From Trichuris trichiura (Eukaryota; Nematoda; Enoplea; Trichinellida; Trichuridae), in NCBI GenBank assembly GCA_037903355.1, contig JBAJFE010000005.1, positions 2,604,001 to 2,668,000 on the forward strand: DNA of 64,000 nucleotides, read 5' to 3'. Each line of letters begins with the position of its first letter. Position 1 is the stretch's first letter. Position numbers and translations under genes: made by a program. Of the stretch, positions 27,181-38,191 are shown in pieces. The notes below the pieces were generated by a model. It did no database searches, was not told where the DNA came from, and saw nothing but the letters and a program-made list of their open reading frames with translations.

Positions 27181-30100
27181 TATCAGCGGTTGTATCAGCA
27201 GTGCTGGGGAGGACGACGGAACACGAGCAGTTCCGAAACGTACGGTATACAAATTGTTCTGTATTTTCTCTTACAATTTGCTCATCCATTCGTTGGTAGG
27301 GCATTTTGAAGTTTATTTACAGATACATCAAACAAGCCAAACCCGTGAACCACAAGATCAATTATGAAACAACCGAAGTCTGTTAAAAGACACCCAGTCT
27401 TTTGAAAAATCGCAAAAATAATATAATATCGTGTATAATATAATCAGAGTTAACAATAATTGTAAAAATAGTAAATTACAACGTACTGAACACACTGAAC
27501 GCCTATCGCTTTCATACTTAAGCAGTGAAGAAAAAATGCCTCGTACACATTACACTATTACAATGGAACTACATGTGAAATTTGAAAACTTTAAAAAGTA
27601 AAATTTTAAGAATTTCGACTATTGTCAACACGTACAGGTATTCACCGATTGACGAAGGTTGATGGGATCGGGAAAATTGTTCATAAAGCGAATATTCGTA
27701 CGTCGAAGAAACGATAGCTATTCTTTAACACGGGAAGCCGGAACTTCAAACAAAGCGATTACAATAATGCCTCTCATCAAATATATTTCTTATCTAAAAA
27801 ATGCTAATGCACAACTGCTATAAGACCACCCTTTACAGAGCATTTTCAACCTATTCGGGATATTGACTTTTAGGATTCTGGCCTTAGCGCCGAGGATAGG
27901 TCAGAACTATGGGGATTTACCACCAGCGCTGTTCGTTTGTTTGTAAGCAACAAGAAGGAACACCTGACGATTTCGAGAAAAATCGCAGCGGGTGGCCGCT
28001 GCATGACGTCAGGAAAACGGCATAAATTATAACAGCCTGCTATTGTTCCATCTCGTTTCTTCGTAAAAGAGGAGAAACGCCTACGCAATAAGTTCGTAAA
28101 GCGAGGGATACCTGTACTAACCTTTAGTGAAAATTCTGATGCCATTACTTGCCAACCTTTCAGCTACAAGCTACCACTAGCGATGAGATCGGTAATGATA
28201 AGCGGGTGAACATTGATTTACGAAAAAAAGCTCTGACAGCGCGTCAAGGCAACAACTGCCTTAAGTAGAAAGACTGCATTGAAAAATGTTGCCCGAAACA
28301 ACAATGTACTTGAAAGTAAAGAGGCGAAAAAGCTTCGGAAAACATAACTGCAACTATGTCGCGAAGAAATTATTGACCTCAAAAAAAAGAGGACAACAAC
28401 GATTTTATTGGAACAACGACAAGTAATTTCGGCATTGTTCTTTAAGTAGCCATTTATGGTAACCTTTCGGAACAAAAGTTGTCCCATAAACTGCCTTTAG
28501 CATAATTGCGCAGCCAGTTTGAGATTGAGAAAAAAAAAGTACTGCTTTAATAAGTGGTTTTACAAATTAGGTCGCCGCGCCTCGAACTAAGAAAAACCTT
28601 TGAACACCTTGACGCCTAATTGTCGGTACTCAATATCTGCTCGAAAAAAATAAAACAGAAATCAAAACATTTTCAAGGCTAAAGTCACAAAGCGACAAGA
28701 AAACCTCAATACTAAACTCTTACTGTATTAGCGAGAAAGATGTTGCGGAACAGTGGCTATAAGGAAGGGGAAAAAGCAAAAAAACGTGTTCTTCATTAAT
28801 CGAACTGCTGAGAAGCAAAAAGAATTCTCAATATCTAAACACTGCTACTGCCAATCACATTTTGGCTAGTTTCAAAGCTAAACAACTTGTAAATATCTCA
28901 AGCAAATCAATGACTATCTAAGAACGCGGCATGCCTTGTAGCCTTTAGCAAAAGAATAGCCTACGATGCCCAATGATAGAAGAAGCAATAGGCAACAGCA
29001 AGAGAGAGGGAAAGGGATTGTTTCCTTAAAAAATAAAGCTATATGCTTACGAAGCCATTGATGCCACTTCCGTTATGCTGCTGCGGAGAGGGTGAATCAC
29101 CCATGAAGCGTAGAATCATTATCCATATATTAATTGAAGACTGCAACAACAAAAGTCGACAATTTATATTAATGAAAAATAATGCAACACTTGCCGCTTG
29201 ATCAATCGCGTTGTCGTGATGCAGCAAAGGGGAGCGCAGAATTTTGCGCGTATAAGTGCCCGTCGCATTTCCAACAAAATAAGCGGCGGCAAATCTTGAA
29301 AATTGGTAAAGATTCATGTCAAGTTCTTCTTGGACAACCATCTCGTCCGAAGACATCTCTTTAACCGGGTCGACGTCGGCAAGCAAAAAATCAAAAAATT
29401 CATCGATCTGCAAAACACTCCGTTTCTTCTCTTCGTCGTAACGGATATTGATAAAGTACGACCTTTTTATAGTCGGTGGAATCGTCCGCACCAAGTTCAA
29501 CATGCTCTTGGATAGCATTTTGGGATTGCGATACGCCCGGCAATATGCGATTATTACCGGACGCTATACAACGACGTAGATGACGTCTCAGCAACATACC
29601 ACGACAGTATGCCTTAAGCGAGAAACAACTGATGAATGTTGCTTAGCGTCGACAAAGTATACCTACTTGAAATTGCGTAATGAAATTGCGCAACTCTTGA
29701 TATTCGCACGTTAAGCGTTTAGTTCGAACTAGCGCCTGCAGCCTGGCAAAGCCAAGCATCATCTGCAAGCATGCTTTCAAGGAAGCTACTTAGAGAAATG
29801 TACACAATATGTTACGGCTTTATAACGTCGCTGTTGAATGTAGCGCCTCCAGTTCTTTTGAATTACGACAGCAGCGTGGCGGGCGATCAAATATTTCTGA
29901 CGAAAAATCCAACCGCGAATCACCTTCTGCACTATGGTCGCTTTCATACGCAGCAGTTTGTCTCTCTTCTGCTCGAGCAATAAGGCAGCTCCATCCTTAG
30001 ATTAAAGCAGCCATATTAACCCTTAAGGAAAAAAAGGGTATACTTTCAAAAAAACTCGCGTTCTGCCCAGCTGGTATTCTCCAGGTGGCCCAAAAAGCTT

Positions 30101-33100
30101 TTGGCAAACCTGCTCGGTCACCCAGCAATCGTTTTTCAACTGGGGAAAGTCTAAAATTAGCATCTTCGTACTAAGCATCGACTGGTACGACCAACATGCC
30201 CAAATTGGAAAGTAACACTTTGTAGCTAGTTGCAAAGTTGGAAAATTTGAATCGAACCGGATATCCGCTTTTTCGGATATGTATTGTATCCATTAGGCCT
30301 AAGCAGAGCAGCTGATTGTAGCAAAGACTTCGATTGAAAAGCTGAAAATTAAAAAAACCTATAAACACAAACAACAATGACGGAATGATGACCATTGGCT
30401 CCTTGAACTCGTTCGGCTTGATGCAACGAACAAAAAATGGTTTGCGCTGATCGAGCTGACACATCAGCGATTCAAGCGATTTGCGAAATTGGCTAGCGGC
30501 TGTCACCTTCGGGGTACGACGACTACCGTCGTTCGTCGACTTGGAAAAATACGCAACATTTGAAGAAGTACTAAAAATTTCCAACTCAAAACGCGCCTAC
30601 TTGCAATTCATTAGCGAATAAGCTGTATAACATTGGTAGCTTGCTACAGCGTATAACAGCCAAAAGATCATTGCTGAAATGCTCGCGATTCTTCTCGACA
30701 AAGCCTGAACATAAAAGCCAGCCGACAATACAGCATATCTGCGCAACATACGAGTGGCTCACCTTTAACGTGGTAGGTTACAGGACCAGTATAGTGGATT
30801 ACAGTGAATGTGCAGCTCAGATCGGACTTTGGCTTTACGTAACGATTATTGCGAACAAAGGATTGGTGAGCTTTGGCCAAAAATCCCAAATCCGTACCCT
30901 CAAATCAAATTTGCATGTAATTTGCATATAAAGGGACCGGAAGTGTCCAACGTTGGGCATTATGCACTCCTCGTCGAGCAGACTGAATATGTTGGATGTG
31001 CGATGGGCAATCAAATCGAGAACCGGATAATTGTCGGTAAAATCAATTGGATTCCAGTCGATTTTTTCCCGCGCGTACTCCTCCTACAATGGATTGGAAA
31101 TGGCGACGGCGGCGGAGCGAATTTGCATGCGCCTCCTGCCTGCTCAAATTTGAATATATGCCTTATAAAGAATTGCTGCAACGTCTCGCTCGCGTAGTTG
31201 ATGCACAACTGTTCGAAACTGTTTCTTGCCACCTGCTCAAAGCCGTATATGTCCAAAATACCAATCGATCCACCTTTGCCGGCTTCGTCCGTGCTCCTGA
31301 CGACAAATCGTTTTTCAAAGAGACCTGCCAAGCGAAGCGGCGGCAAAAATCACCTCCGAAGTGTCGAATTAATTTTTTCCACAATACACGCGAACAATCG
31401 ACCATAAAGACCTTTGGCTAAGGCGTCGCGAGCGTCCAAACTTTGCTCAGCCGTCATACTTGTCACAACGGATTCGTCCTTTGTAGTTATCGTTCTCGTA
31501 GTCAACGCATTAACCAACTTGATTTGATCAACCTGTCGCCAAGTTGTTTACCAATCAAGCGAAATGCACTCATTAGCATATGCTAATTTATTACCTGCAA
31601 TATGTTTGCTACCTTCAGCACAGCTGACGCATTCTTAATTTCCGTTGCTTCATGGTTATTTATAGCAGTCGCTAAAATATGAAGATGAAACTGTAGATAG
31701 TAGCTTTTCCAACCTTACCTGAATATCGTATATTGCCAAGATGGAGTATGGCGGCAAGCAGGGAAAATATGGAAATAATTTCAATGTCGGAAAAATAGAG
31801 AACTTTCATGGCGGTGCAGAGTTCGTCAAAATCGGACGCGTCGTCTCTTCCGTAGGCAATGGGATCGCGACCCTTGAAAGGAAAAACAAAACGGATCGTT
31901 TTTTAAAAGTTTTCCTCCCGCCGTTATGTATCGACCTGGCAAAGATAGTAATAATGCATTGGATCTCTTTCCAGTTCCATTATTTCAAGTTGATGCTCGC
32001 TCATGCCGGCCAAGAAACAATAAAACACGTGAAAGTTGCGCTCGCGAAGAGCCTAAAATAATTATTCGCTAACGCTGCTGACAATGCAATGACGTTGATG
32101 GCGGCAGTACGTGAGAAACAACGCGGCTCTTTTCCAAAAGATACGGTTCTATGCGAGCACTTTCCATGACGCCTTCGCTGTCGAAGCATATGTCGGTGTA
32201 ACGGCCAAATCGAGATGAATTGTCATTGCGACAAGTTTTCGCGTTCCCAAAAGCTACAAAAGCAAAAATAAAACTGTATCAACTAAAAGGTAAGCATATA
32301 AAATATCCGACAGAAAACTTTAAGGTTTTTAGGCATCTCTTATGGCTGGCGAATCCCGAAACCTCCTTCCTAATTTTTACTTCAATAAAAAGCGATGCTG
32401 ATATGGTTTTGCCGTAAACATTTACGAACATGCTATATAAAGGGTCTCGTATTTAGTAATAAGATAACTGCATACATATTCTTTCCTATTGTTGCCTCCC
32501 GCTGAGGTATTTTCCGGCTGCGCAGCCCTCTATACCTTACACGCTTTTTTGCAGATCCGTAAGCCGCAAAGTTTTGCCAGGAACACCAACATGCTAAGAT
32601 ATATACGTATATACATTTTGGGGGATCAATGACGTCATAAATATGCTTTCCTAAAACGACGGATAAAAGTAATACATTTCAGGCTTAATGTTGACGAAAC
32701 AAAGCGATTGCGCATAGGTTTCTTAACTGAATAGTCGGTGAATCATATACGATTTTACCGTCTCATTTTGGCATCATTACCTATGAAAAGGCTGACGTGC
32801 TTTCAACGCCATATTACGTAAAGGACAAAATAGAACAGACGTTAGTTGTATGTTCATTTACGTACAACGCAGACAATTTTTTTGTAAGCATCCTTATCTT
32901 CATGCAAAAAAATTCAATTCTTTCATCCTTTAAGCGTAATCGATACGCCGAACGGTCTCTTACGTACGACCAGATGGGCAAATCGGTTTTCAGTGCAAAC
33001 CAAAAGATAATTGCTTCTTAAGAAGTCATATCTTCCAGTTGCTTACGTCATCAGCAATGACGTAAGCATTTTAGAAGAGCAGTGGAATGCGATCTTGCTA

Positions 33101-33411
33101 CTCGTAAGAAAATGAAAGAACAGCACGCATAGTAATATAGTATAAAGCAAAGCAAGCTCACGGTCATCTTACAATAACCAGAATGATCAATTCCTTTTTT
33201 AACAATACAGAAAGTGTTTTGCATAACGACCGTCGCCTACTGCGCATTTGAAATTATCCATATTTGGTAGCAATCAACCAATAAGAAAACTGATACGCAA
33301 AAAAGGAACAACTATAAAATACAAAACGACAACCCAAAGCGATTCTATAATTTCTTTCAACAAAACAAGAACAGCACGTCTCATTTGAATTCTATATATA
33401 CATGATTTAAA

Positions 33412-33458
<47 letters not shown>

Positions 33459-34188
33459 AGACATTGTTAGGGTTTCACCACCCAAGGGACCGGGGAAAAC
33501 TGGTGAACATAGGGGTGGTCAACATAGGAGGCTGTGGGTATATTATATTATTAACGTGCGGACCAACCAGGTGGCCAAAATTCGGTCAACTTAGGGAGGT
33601 GGTCAACTTCGGAGGTTCTACTGTATATATTTATAATTATAATATATATATTTTTCGGCAGCGTTAACTCTTTTTGTTGCGCACTTTCAATATATATTTA
33701 AGAGTTAACATTATTTGTGTATATATAAATAAAGTTGACTCTTTTTGGCATATATATATATATATATGTTGCGTGCTTGCAATATATATATATTGAAAGC
33801 ACGCGACAAAGGAGGTTAACGCTGCCGAAAAAAATATATATTGAAATTACACAACAAAGAGTTAAAGCTGCTGAAGAAAAAATATATTATAATTTTAAAA
33901 AAATATATAATATATTAATTTATTTTTATAATATAATATATATTTCGAAAGACAGGATGTCTTTTAACAGGCTTGAATAGTTTCATAGTAGATCTTCAGA
34001 TTCACGGGTTTGGCCTGTTGGATGTATCTGTAAGTAAACTTCAAACTTTGGTAGGGCATTTTGAAGTTTATAATATATAATAATAATTTATAATTATATA
34101 TATAACATGATATTATGATTATATAACGTTATGATATTATGATATATGATTATATTATGATAACATGGTTATATAACATGATATAATA

Positions 34189-34240
<52 letters not shown>

Positions 34241-34983
34241 GATATACTACGGTAATTTGTTTTTATTATAAAATATATTATATATTTAAAATAATATTAA
34301 TTTATTTTTATTATAAAATATACTATATTTTTTTTTAAAATTATAATATATTTTTTCTTCAGCAGCGTTAACTCTTTTTGTTGCGTAATTTCAATATACA
34401 TTTTTTTTTCGGCAGCGTTAACTTCTTTTGTTGCGTACTTTCAATATATACAGTAGAACCTCTGAAGTTGACCACCTCTCTATGTCGACCACCTCCCTAA
34501 GTTGACCGACTTTTGACCACTTGGTTGGTCCGCACGTCAATAATATAATATACCCACAGCCTCTTATGTTGGCCACCTCCTATGTTGACCAGTTTTTTCC
34601 GGTCCCTTGGGTGGTCAACTTATGGAGGTTCTACTGTATATTGAAATTAATATAAATTAGGCTTATATATATATATATATAAGCCAAAGAGTCAATTTTA
34701 TTTATATATACATAAATAAAGTTAACTCTTAAATATATATATTGAAAGTACGCAACAAAAAGAGTTAACGCTGCCAAAAAATATATACATATTATAATTT
34801 TTAAAAAATATATATAAAATATATATTACAATAAAAAGAAATTGATTAATATTATTGTAAATATATACATATATTATTATTTTAAAAAATATATACACAG
34901 AAGTCAAATGGGACATGCTGTTCTCCTTTTGCTAAAAGAACCAATTATAGGCGCGCTTTGGGTTGTCATTTTATATTTGATAT

Positions 34984-35015
<32 letters not shown>

Positions 35016-35251
35016 AATGAGGTTCCACCACCTCACTGACGACGGAAGTAGAGCGTTCCGAAAGCTTTGAACATTAAAAAAGTTGAGTGCATTGACATCT
35101 GTACAATTTTCCTTAATAACGGCTCATCCATCCCTTGGTAGAGCAGTTGTTTTAGTTTAATTACAGATAACAGCACAACGAAAAAACGGGAAAAGCCGTA
35201 GAAGACCTTACAACTATGAAAATACAACCCGTTACAAAACACCCAGTTTTC

Positions 35252-35285
<34 letters not shown>

Positions 35286-36572
35286 CGAAGAATTTTATAA
35301 TTCGTATTACGAAGAAGAAAAAAAAAGAATTCATATATATTTTTTTTGAAATTACGCAACAAAAAGAGATAACACTGCTGAAAATGTAACGTGAAAATCG
35401 CCTACAGCAATGCACTGCGCCACTTATGCGCTATGTAGCTTGCATGGTCACGTAGGTGGCGCTAAACGAAAACTTTTTTGTCTCTCCAACCTCCTTTAAA
35501 TTAGGTAATGCGCAAGTCGACTAACGCGTAACACTGAATGGAGACAAACGGAAGAACGTAAAAAATGTCTATTGGGGTATCGCGACTTCAGATATGGAGC
35601 AAATTCCATTTTTTTTTATGAAAGAAATAATTGACCACTTAACCTGACCTAATGGCACTCATTTGAATATCGGCTAAGAAAAGTAGACGTATGTCAGCAA
35701 AAGATGTCTAAATCAATTATTAATCAATCTTTGCCCTTAACAACATGCTGTCAGATATCGGTAGCACTTAAGATAAAGTCAAAAAACAATAGGGTACCTT
35801 CAAGAACTGGATTCGCTTCAAGAATTTGTTCTTCAATCCACGTGCGTCGGCTAGGTCGGCTCGACGCAACGGCCAAATATTGAAGCACCAGTCTGGCGGT
35901 TTCCGTTTTGCCCGAACCGGATTCACCGCTGCGCACAAAGTTGAATAATAGTCGACGATCAAGTGAACGAACAAGAAAAAGCATCAGCCTCTCTACCTGA
36001 TCGTTATGCAACAATTTTGCCTTTCATTAATCACGTGACATCGGGCACCTTCCGCTATAGCAAAGATATGCGGTGGCAATTCGCCAATTCTTCGCCCTCT
36101 GTACAACCTGAGCAGATCGGCTGTGTATATTGGCAATTGCCGATAAGGATTGACGGATATGAGTATTGAACTTGCGTACGTCTGCATATACAACAGTCCC
36201 TTGCTGTGTAGAGCCACGCAGTAAAGCAACAAAAACTTACGTATATCATTTTTTCGGAAAAACGAACAGCCAAATTGCGTAACACAGCGGCTTCATGCAT
36301 ATCGATTAGGTCAAGCATATTTTCCACGCCTTGGACGGACGTTGGATGCATTATGGAAAGGCAGACGGTTGGCTCGAGCCAAACCTCACGTCCATCATCA
36401 TCGCGAACATACAGGCGGCCTTTATCAACGTCCAATACTCGAGCTCCAATAGCGCCAGCTGAGCTGGGCGAATTCGATGGAATCCATACATAATCGCCCT
36501 TCAATGAATTGCAGCAGTTGATCGTAAGGCGTAAGCAAAAAACATAACTGACACAACCTTTGTTACTATCAT
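19408..36572 (-). CDS. MYO7A: Class VII unconventional myosin
   Basis: Actin motor of the MYO7A/crinkled/HUM-6 class, acting in membrane protrusions and cargo tethering. Forty-two exons, all phases consistent, about 2037 aa. Motor exons: 36572-36558, 36498-36241, 36181-35997, 35928-35798, 32253-32111, 32052-31936, 31872-31719, 31671-31595, 31532-31354, 31296-31140, 31083-30952, 30898-30763, 30704-30601, 30539-30393, 30341-30192, 30139-30044. They carry P-loop [11 protein letters not shown], switch [11 protein letters not shown] and switch II DIYGFE. Neck and first MyTH4 start: 29995-29816, 29762-29667, 29612-29463, 29407-29189, 29140-29051. The rest, from 23846 to 19408, encodes MyTH4-FERM, SH3, MyTH4-FERM and ends [11 protein letters not shown]. 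Four IQ-like motifs are seen, and the usual long single-helix tail after them is nearly absent. Two introns look GC-AG (31139-31084; 21593-21540). Introns of 3544 bp and 5204 bp hold transposons. The five-codon first exon is inferred. Confidence 0.94.
24299..24309 (+). promoter_or_regulatory. CTCF-like motif AGCGCCACCTA
   Basis: Exact match inside the 5.2-kb myosin intron. Confidence 0.35.
25135..25986 (+). mobile_element. Penelope-like fragment between perfect 117-bp inverted arms
   Basis: Positions 25135-25251 and 25870-25986 are exact reverse complements over 117 bp. Between them an 81-codon frame (25307-25552, +) contains [20 protein letters not shown] followed by VDISGIW. This resembles the end of the GIY-YIG endonuclease of Penelope-like retroelements, where an EH step precedes R.IKEALYI and N.D.G..LS..W. 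No reverse transcriptase remains. Each arm carries a hammerhead-like motif, on opposite strands. Penelope elements are known to have terminal repeats in direct or inverted arrangement and to carry hammerhead ribozymes. The Penelope call rests on a short match. Confidence 0.6.
25892..25919 (+). ncRNA. Hammerhead-ribozyme-like motif a
   Basis: The + strand reads CTGATGA, a spacer C, GGGTC, a six-base loop, GACCT and GAAA. This is the order of hammerhead core, stem II and second core. The C between core and stem II departs from the textbook form. A mirror copy lies at 25202-25229 on the minus strand in the other inverted arm. Self-cleavage is not shown. Confidence 0.35.
26066..26925. repeat. Nested AT palindromes and TA microsatellites
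   Basis: Three inverted pairs built on the arm GAAAACAAAAATAGATAGCG lie at about 26068-26172, 26150-26470 and 26765-26845. The middle one has arms with AGTAAATGAATAAAATAAAC, separated by about 80 bp of pure TA (26289-26371). A second TA tract lies at about 26848-26920. The region can form long cruciforms. Tyr-Ile repeat frames over it are not genes. Confidence 0.85.
26657..26684 (+). ncRNA. Hammerhead-ribozyme-like motif b
   Basis: Reads CTGAAGA, C, GGGTC, a six-base loop, GACCC and GAAA. It differs from motif a at the variable core base and repairs the G-U pair of stem II to G-C. Both are followed by AGCTCCGG-like sequence, so they are related copies. Confidence 0.35.
26978..27151 (+). mobile_element. 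pogo/Tigger-like MITE, copy A
   Basis: Starts TACAATAGAACC and ends GGTTGTACTGTA: terminal inverted repeats with TA at both ends, typical of the Tc1-mariner-pogo superfamily. The body repeats GTTGACCACCTC-type units. It is about 174 bp with no coding capacity and matches copies at 33470-33625 and 34449-34638. Confidence 0.7.
27203..27239 (+). ncRNA. Diverged hammerhead-like motif d
   Basis: Reads GGACGA, C, GGAAC, a seven-base loop, GTTCC and GAAAC. The stem II sequence is entirely different from motifs a and b but still pairs. The first core is interrupted (CTGGGGAGGACGA). The downstream sequence is shared with 35.1 kb (motif c). Confidence 0.25.
27290..27410 (+). repeat. Penelope-like terminal repeat family, copy 1
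   Basis: Contains TTACAGATACATCAAACAAG and AGCCAAACCCGTGAA, found again in inverted form at 33955-34075 and in diverged form at 35128-35255. It follows hammerhead-like motif d at a spacing like that seen after motif c, so motif and repeat probably belong to one element family. Confidence 0.6.
33470..33625 (-). mobile_element. pogo/Tigger-like MITE, copy B, truncated
   Basis: Inverted relative to copies A and C. The right end GGAGGTTCTACTGTA is intact, while the left end is lost at CACCACCCAAGGGACC. Confidence 0.65.
33955..34075 (-). repeat. Penelope-like terminal repeat family, copy 2
   Basis: Inverted match to 27290-27410, including the complement of CAAACCCGTGAA and of GCCTGTTAAAAGACA. 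Confidence 0.6.
34449..34638 (+). mobile_element. pogo/Tigger-like MITE, copy C
   Basis: Most intact copy, 190 bp. It begins TACAGTAGAACCTC and ends GAGGTTCTACTGTA, perfect inverted ends flanked by TA, with no frame inside. Confidence 0.75.
35036..35063 (+). ncRNA. Hammerhead-ribozyme-like motif c
   Basis: Reads CTGACGA, C, GGAA, an eight-base loop, TTCC and GAAA. It keeps the CUGANGA core and GAAA core, with a stem II that is different from a and b yet still pairs. It lies in the 3.5-kb myosin intron. Confidence 0.33.
35128..35255 (+). repeat. Penelope-like terminal repeat family, copy 3, diverged
   Basis: Contains CTCATCCATCCCTTGGTAGA (compare CTCATCCATTCGTTGGTAGG at 27281), TTACAGATAACA and ACAAAACACCCAGTTTTC. 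It lies downstream of hammerhead-like motif c. Confidence 0.5.
35453..35463 (-). promoter_or_regulatory. CTCF-like motif AGCGCCACCTA
   Basis: Exact match on the minus strand in the 3.5-kb myosin intron, just beyond the repeat cluster. Confidence 0.35.
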
Positions 36573-37474
36573 TGTTGCTTCAATGATGGCGTAGAAAGAG
36601 AACGGCTAAGCCTGCAGGATACCAAAAATGGAGGAGCAACCTGACACGTCGTTGCTACTACCTAGACGCGACAGTATGTAAAATGTTGACCTCTGAGAGT
36701 ACTGCTGCCTATTGACGACGGTGTCGCCAGTTGTCAAAGGCCAAGGTCGACCACATCGCTTCGTTCCCTTATTGCAGCACAAGTATGAATGGACTGATCG
36801 GTGCTCAGTCGTTGATATCGTCGCGATTCAAAATATGACCGTTTGTAGGTTTACAAACGACTGAACCAATCGACATAATACGATTGGCGCGCAATCCAAC
36901 ATACGCACCATTCTGGGCAAGGACGTACGATGAGACTCGAGCTAAGTTTTCCACAAACATGCAAATATTTACATAAATAAGAACCGCAGGAAACAAAGAA
37001 ACAAGACCATCTTCAAACTGAACGTGTTGCGGGCGAAGCAAGTTGGAGTATGTCGAGAAAATGCAGCGTCAAGACAACGATGTCGCTGCAAGGCGACGAC
37101 GACAGCCTGTCGAAACGAAGGTCGTAGGAAAAACTGGCTCGTTTAATAGCAACTTTCAATCGAACGATCAACGTAGCTTACAGCTAGCGAAGGGAGAAAG
37201 TACGAAATAAGCAATCGCTTCTTCAAGTCCAACACTGACCGATCGCACAGAGAAACTGGATTGTAGGCAAAAGCAAACCGGACGAGAAGAACAACGAATG
37301 CAACACGGAGAATGCTCGCTTTGGGTCAATGTCGCCTGAACCACTTCAAAGAGTAGCGCGGTTGGACCAATAAAATGTGTTTTGAATTAGTACCACGCAC
37401 CAAAGCTTTCGGCAACAAGCTCAACATTTAATCATCGAATATCGCTAAAGTGTAAAAAAGTGTATGGATGTTTA

Positions 37475-38191
37475 CTACGATGGTTCGGATATGCACATGA
37501 AACCTTCCCATCCTAAAAGCCAACCACAGTAATACGGCTTACCAAGCCCGCCAGTTCCATTAGCATAAACAATCAACGACCGACACAAAGAACTGTCATT
37601 TATTCTGCCGCGCTCCGAAGGCTCAAGCGTAAACAAGCCGTCGTACCAAGGATGACGGCTTAGAGCATACATAGAGCTACCATTTTGTACGTACAAATTC
37701 CAAACGAACTCTTCGGCGCAATAAGACCACTGACAATGAAAGCCTTTACCGTGGCCGTAGAAAACAGTTTCGTTTTCTAGCTCGGACGGAACGACCTCAA
37801 CTTCGTAGTCATTTCTGACCATAAAGCCGCTGAACAATTCGACGCTGTTCCACTTTCGGTTCCTCAGCAAACCGTGCTCTGCGGGCAAATTGTACTCATG
37901 ATCGCCATCACCCCATTCGGGCAAAAAGACGGCTACGCGATGATCGCCAAATTTTTGTAAACAATTATGCGACATTACATGAAGCAATGTGTCGTAGTTT
38001 AAAAATAAGTCAAAGTACCTCCTGGAAACGTAAGTATAGCATAGAGCCCCTTCGCTTGACGGAGACGGCCAATAGTAGCCTCTATAACGAGCGTCTTTTT
38101 CGAAGGGACAGCTTAGTCGCGAGCTGGAAATCCACACTATCGAAGGGAGCAAGAGAAAAAGAAGCGAAAGCGCATAGCAAAAGCGTAACAT
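37475..38191 (-). CDS. Secreted cysteine-rich protein, possibly C-type-lectin-like
   Basis: A single exon of 238 aa starting at ATG 38191. The N terminus MLRFCYALSLLFLLLPSIVW is a clear signal peptide. Paired-looking cysteines, a central Trp-rich stretch and the end KPYYCGWLLGWEGFMC recall a C-type lectin-like fold, but I see no EPN/QPD sugar motif, so this is only a suggestion. N-glycosylation sequons occur at NET, NGSS, NDSS and NGT. There is no transmembrane segment. It is intronless although its neighbours have dozens of introns, so it may be a retrocopy, a young gene or an acquired one. It lies 902 bp upstream of the myosin start on the same strand. Confidence 0.6.
   Translation of the reverse strand: MLRFCYALSLLFLLLPSIVWISSSRLSCPFEKDARYRGYYWPSPSSEGALCYTYVSRRYFDLFLNYDTLLHVMSHNCLQKFGDHRVAVFLPEWGDGDHEYNLPAEHGLLRNRKWNSVELFSGFMVRNDYEVEVVPSELENETVFYGHGKGFHCQWSYCAEEFVWNLYVQNGSSMYALSRHPWYDGLFTLEPSERGRINDSSLCRSLIVYANGTGGLGKPYYCGWLLGWEGFMCISEPS

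Larger units (their letters stand above)
23847..29050. other. 5.2-kb myosin intron packed with repeats
   Basis: This intron separates the MILRFMGD part of the first MyTH4 domain from the rest. It contains the 25135-25986 inverted-arm element, AT palindromes at 26.07-26.93 kb, a pogo-like MITE at 26978-27151 and Penelope-like repeat sequence at 27.2-27.4 kb. The flanks 23.9-25.1 kb and 27.5-29.0 kb hold nothing I recognise. Confidence 0.8.
33640..35395. repeat. Cluster of about 45-nt GGCAGCGTTAACTC repeats
   Basis: The unit (TTTTT)CGGCAGCGTTAACTC then TTTTTGTTGCG and a short A/T tail ending TTTCAATATA occurs at about 33655, 34350 and 34400 (+) and, inverted, at about 33800, 33845, 34740 and 35340. 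A longer block including TAAGAGTTAAC and AAATAAAGTT (33650-33760) is inverted at 34660-34800. Confidence 0.8.
32254..35797. other. 3.5-kb myosin motor intron rich in repeats
   Basis: Splits the motor between ILEANPVLE and AFGNAK. The left part (32.3-33.4 kb) holds nothing I recognise. The rest holds two MITE copies, a cluster of about 45-nt repeats, TA tracts and a Penelope-like terminal repeat. Confidence 0.8.

Noticed and set aside
31741..32061. 106-codon plus-strand frame in the motor region
   Set aside because: Antisense to myosin motor exons 31719-31872 and 31936-32052, whose translation is clearly conserved.
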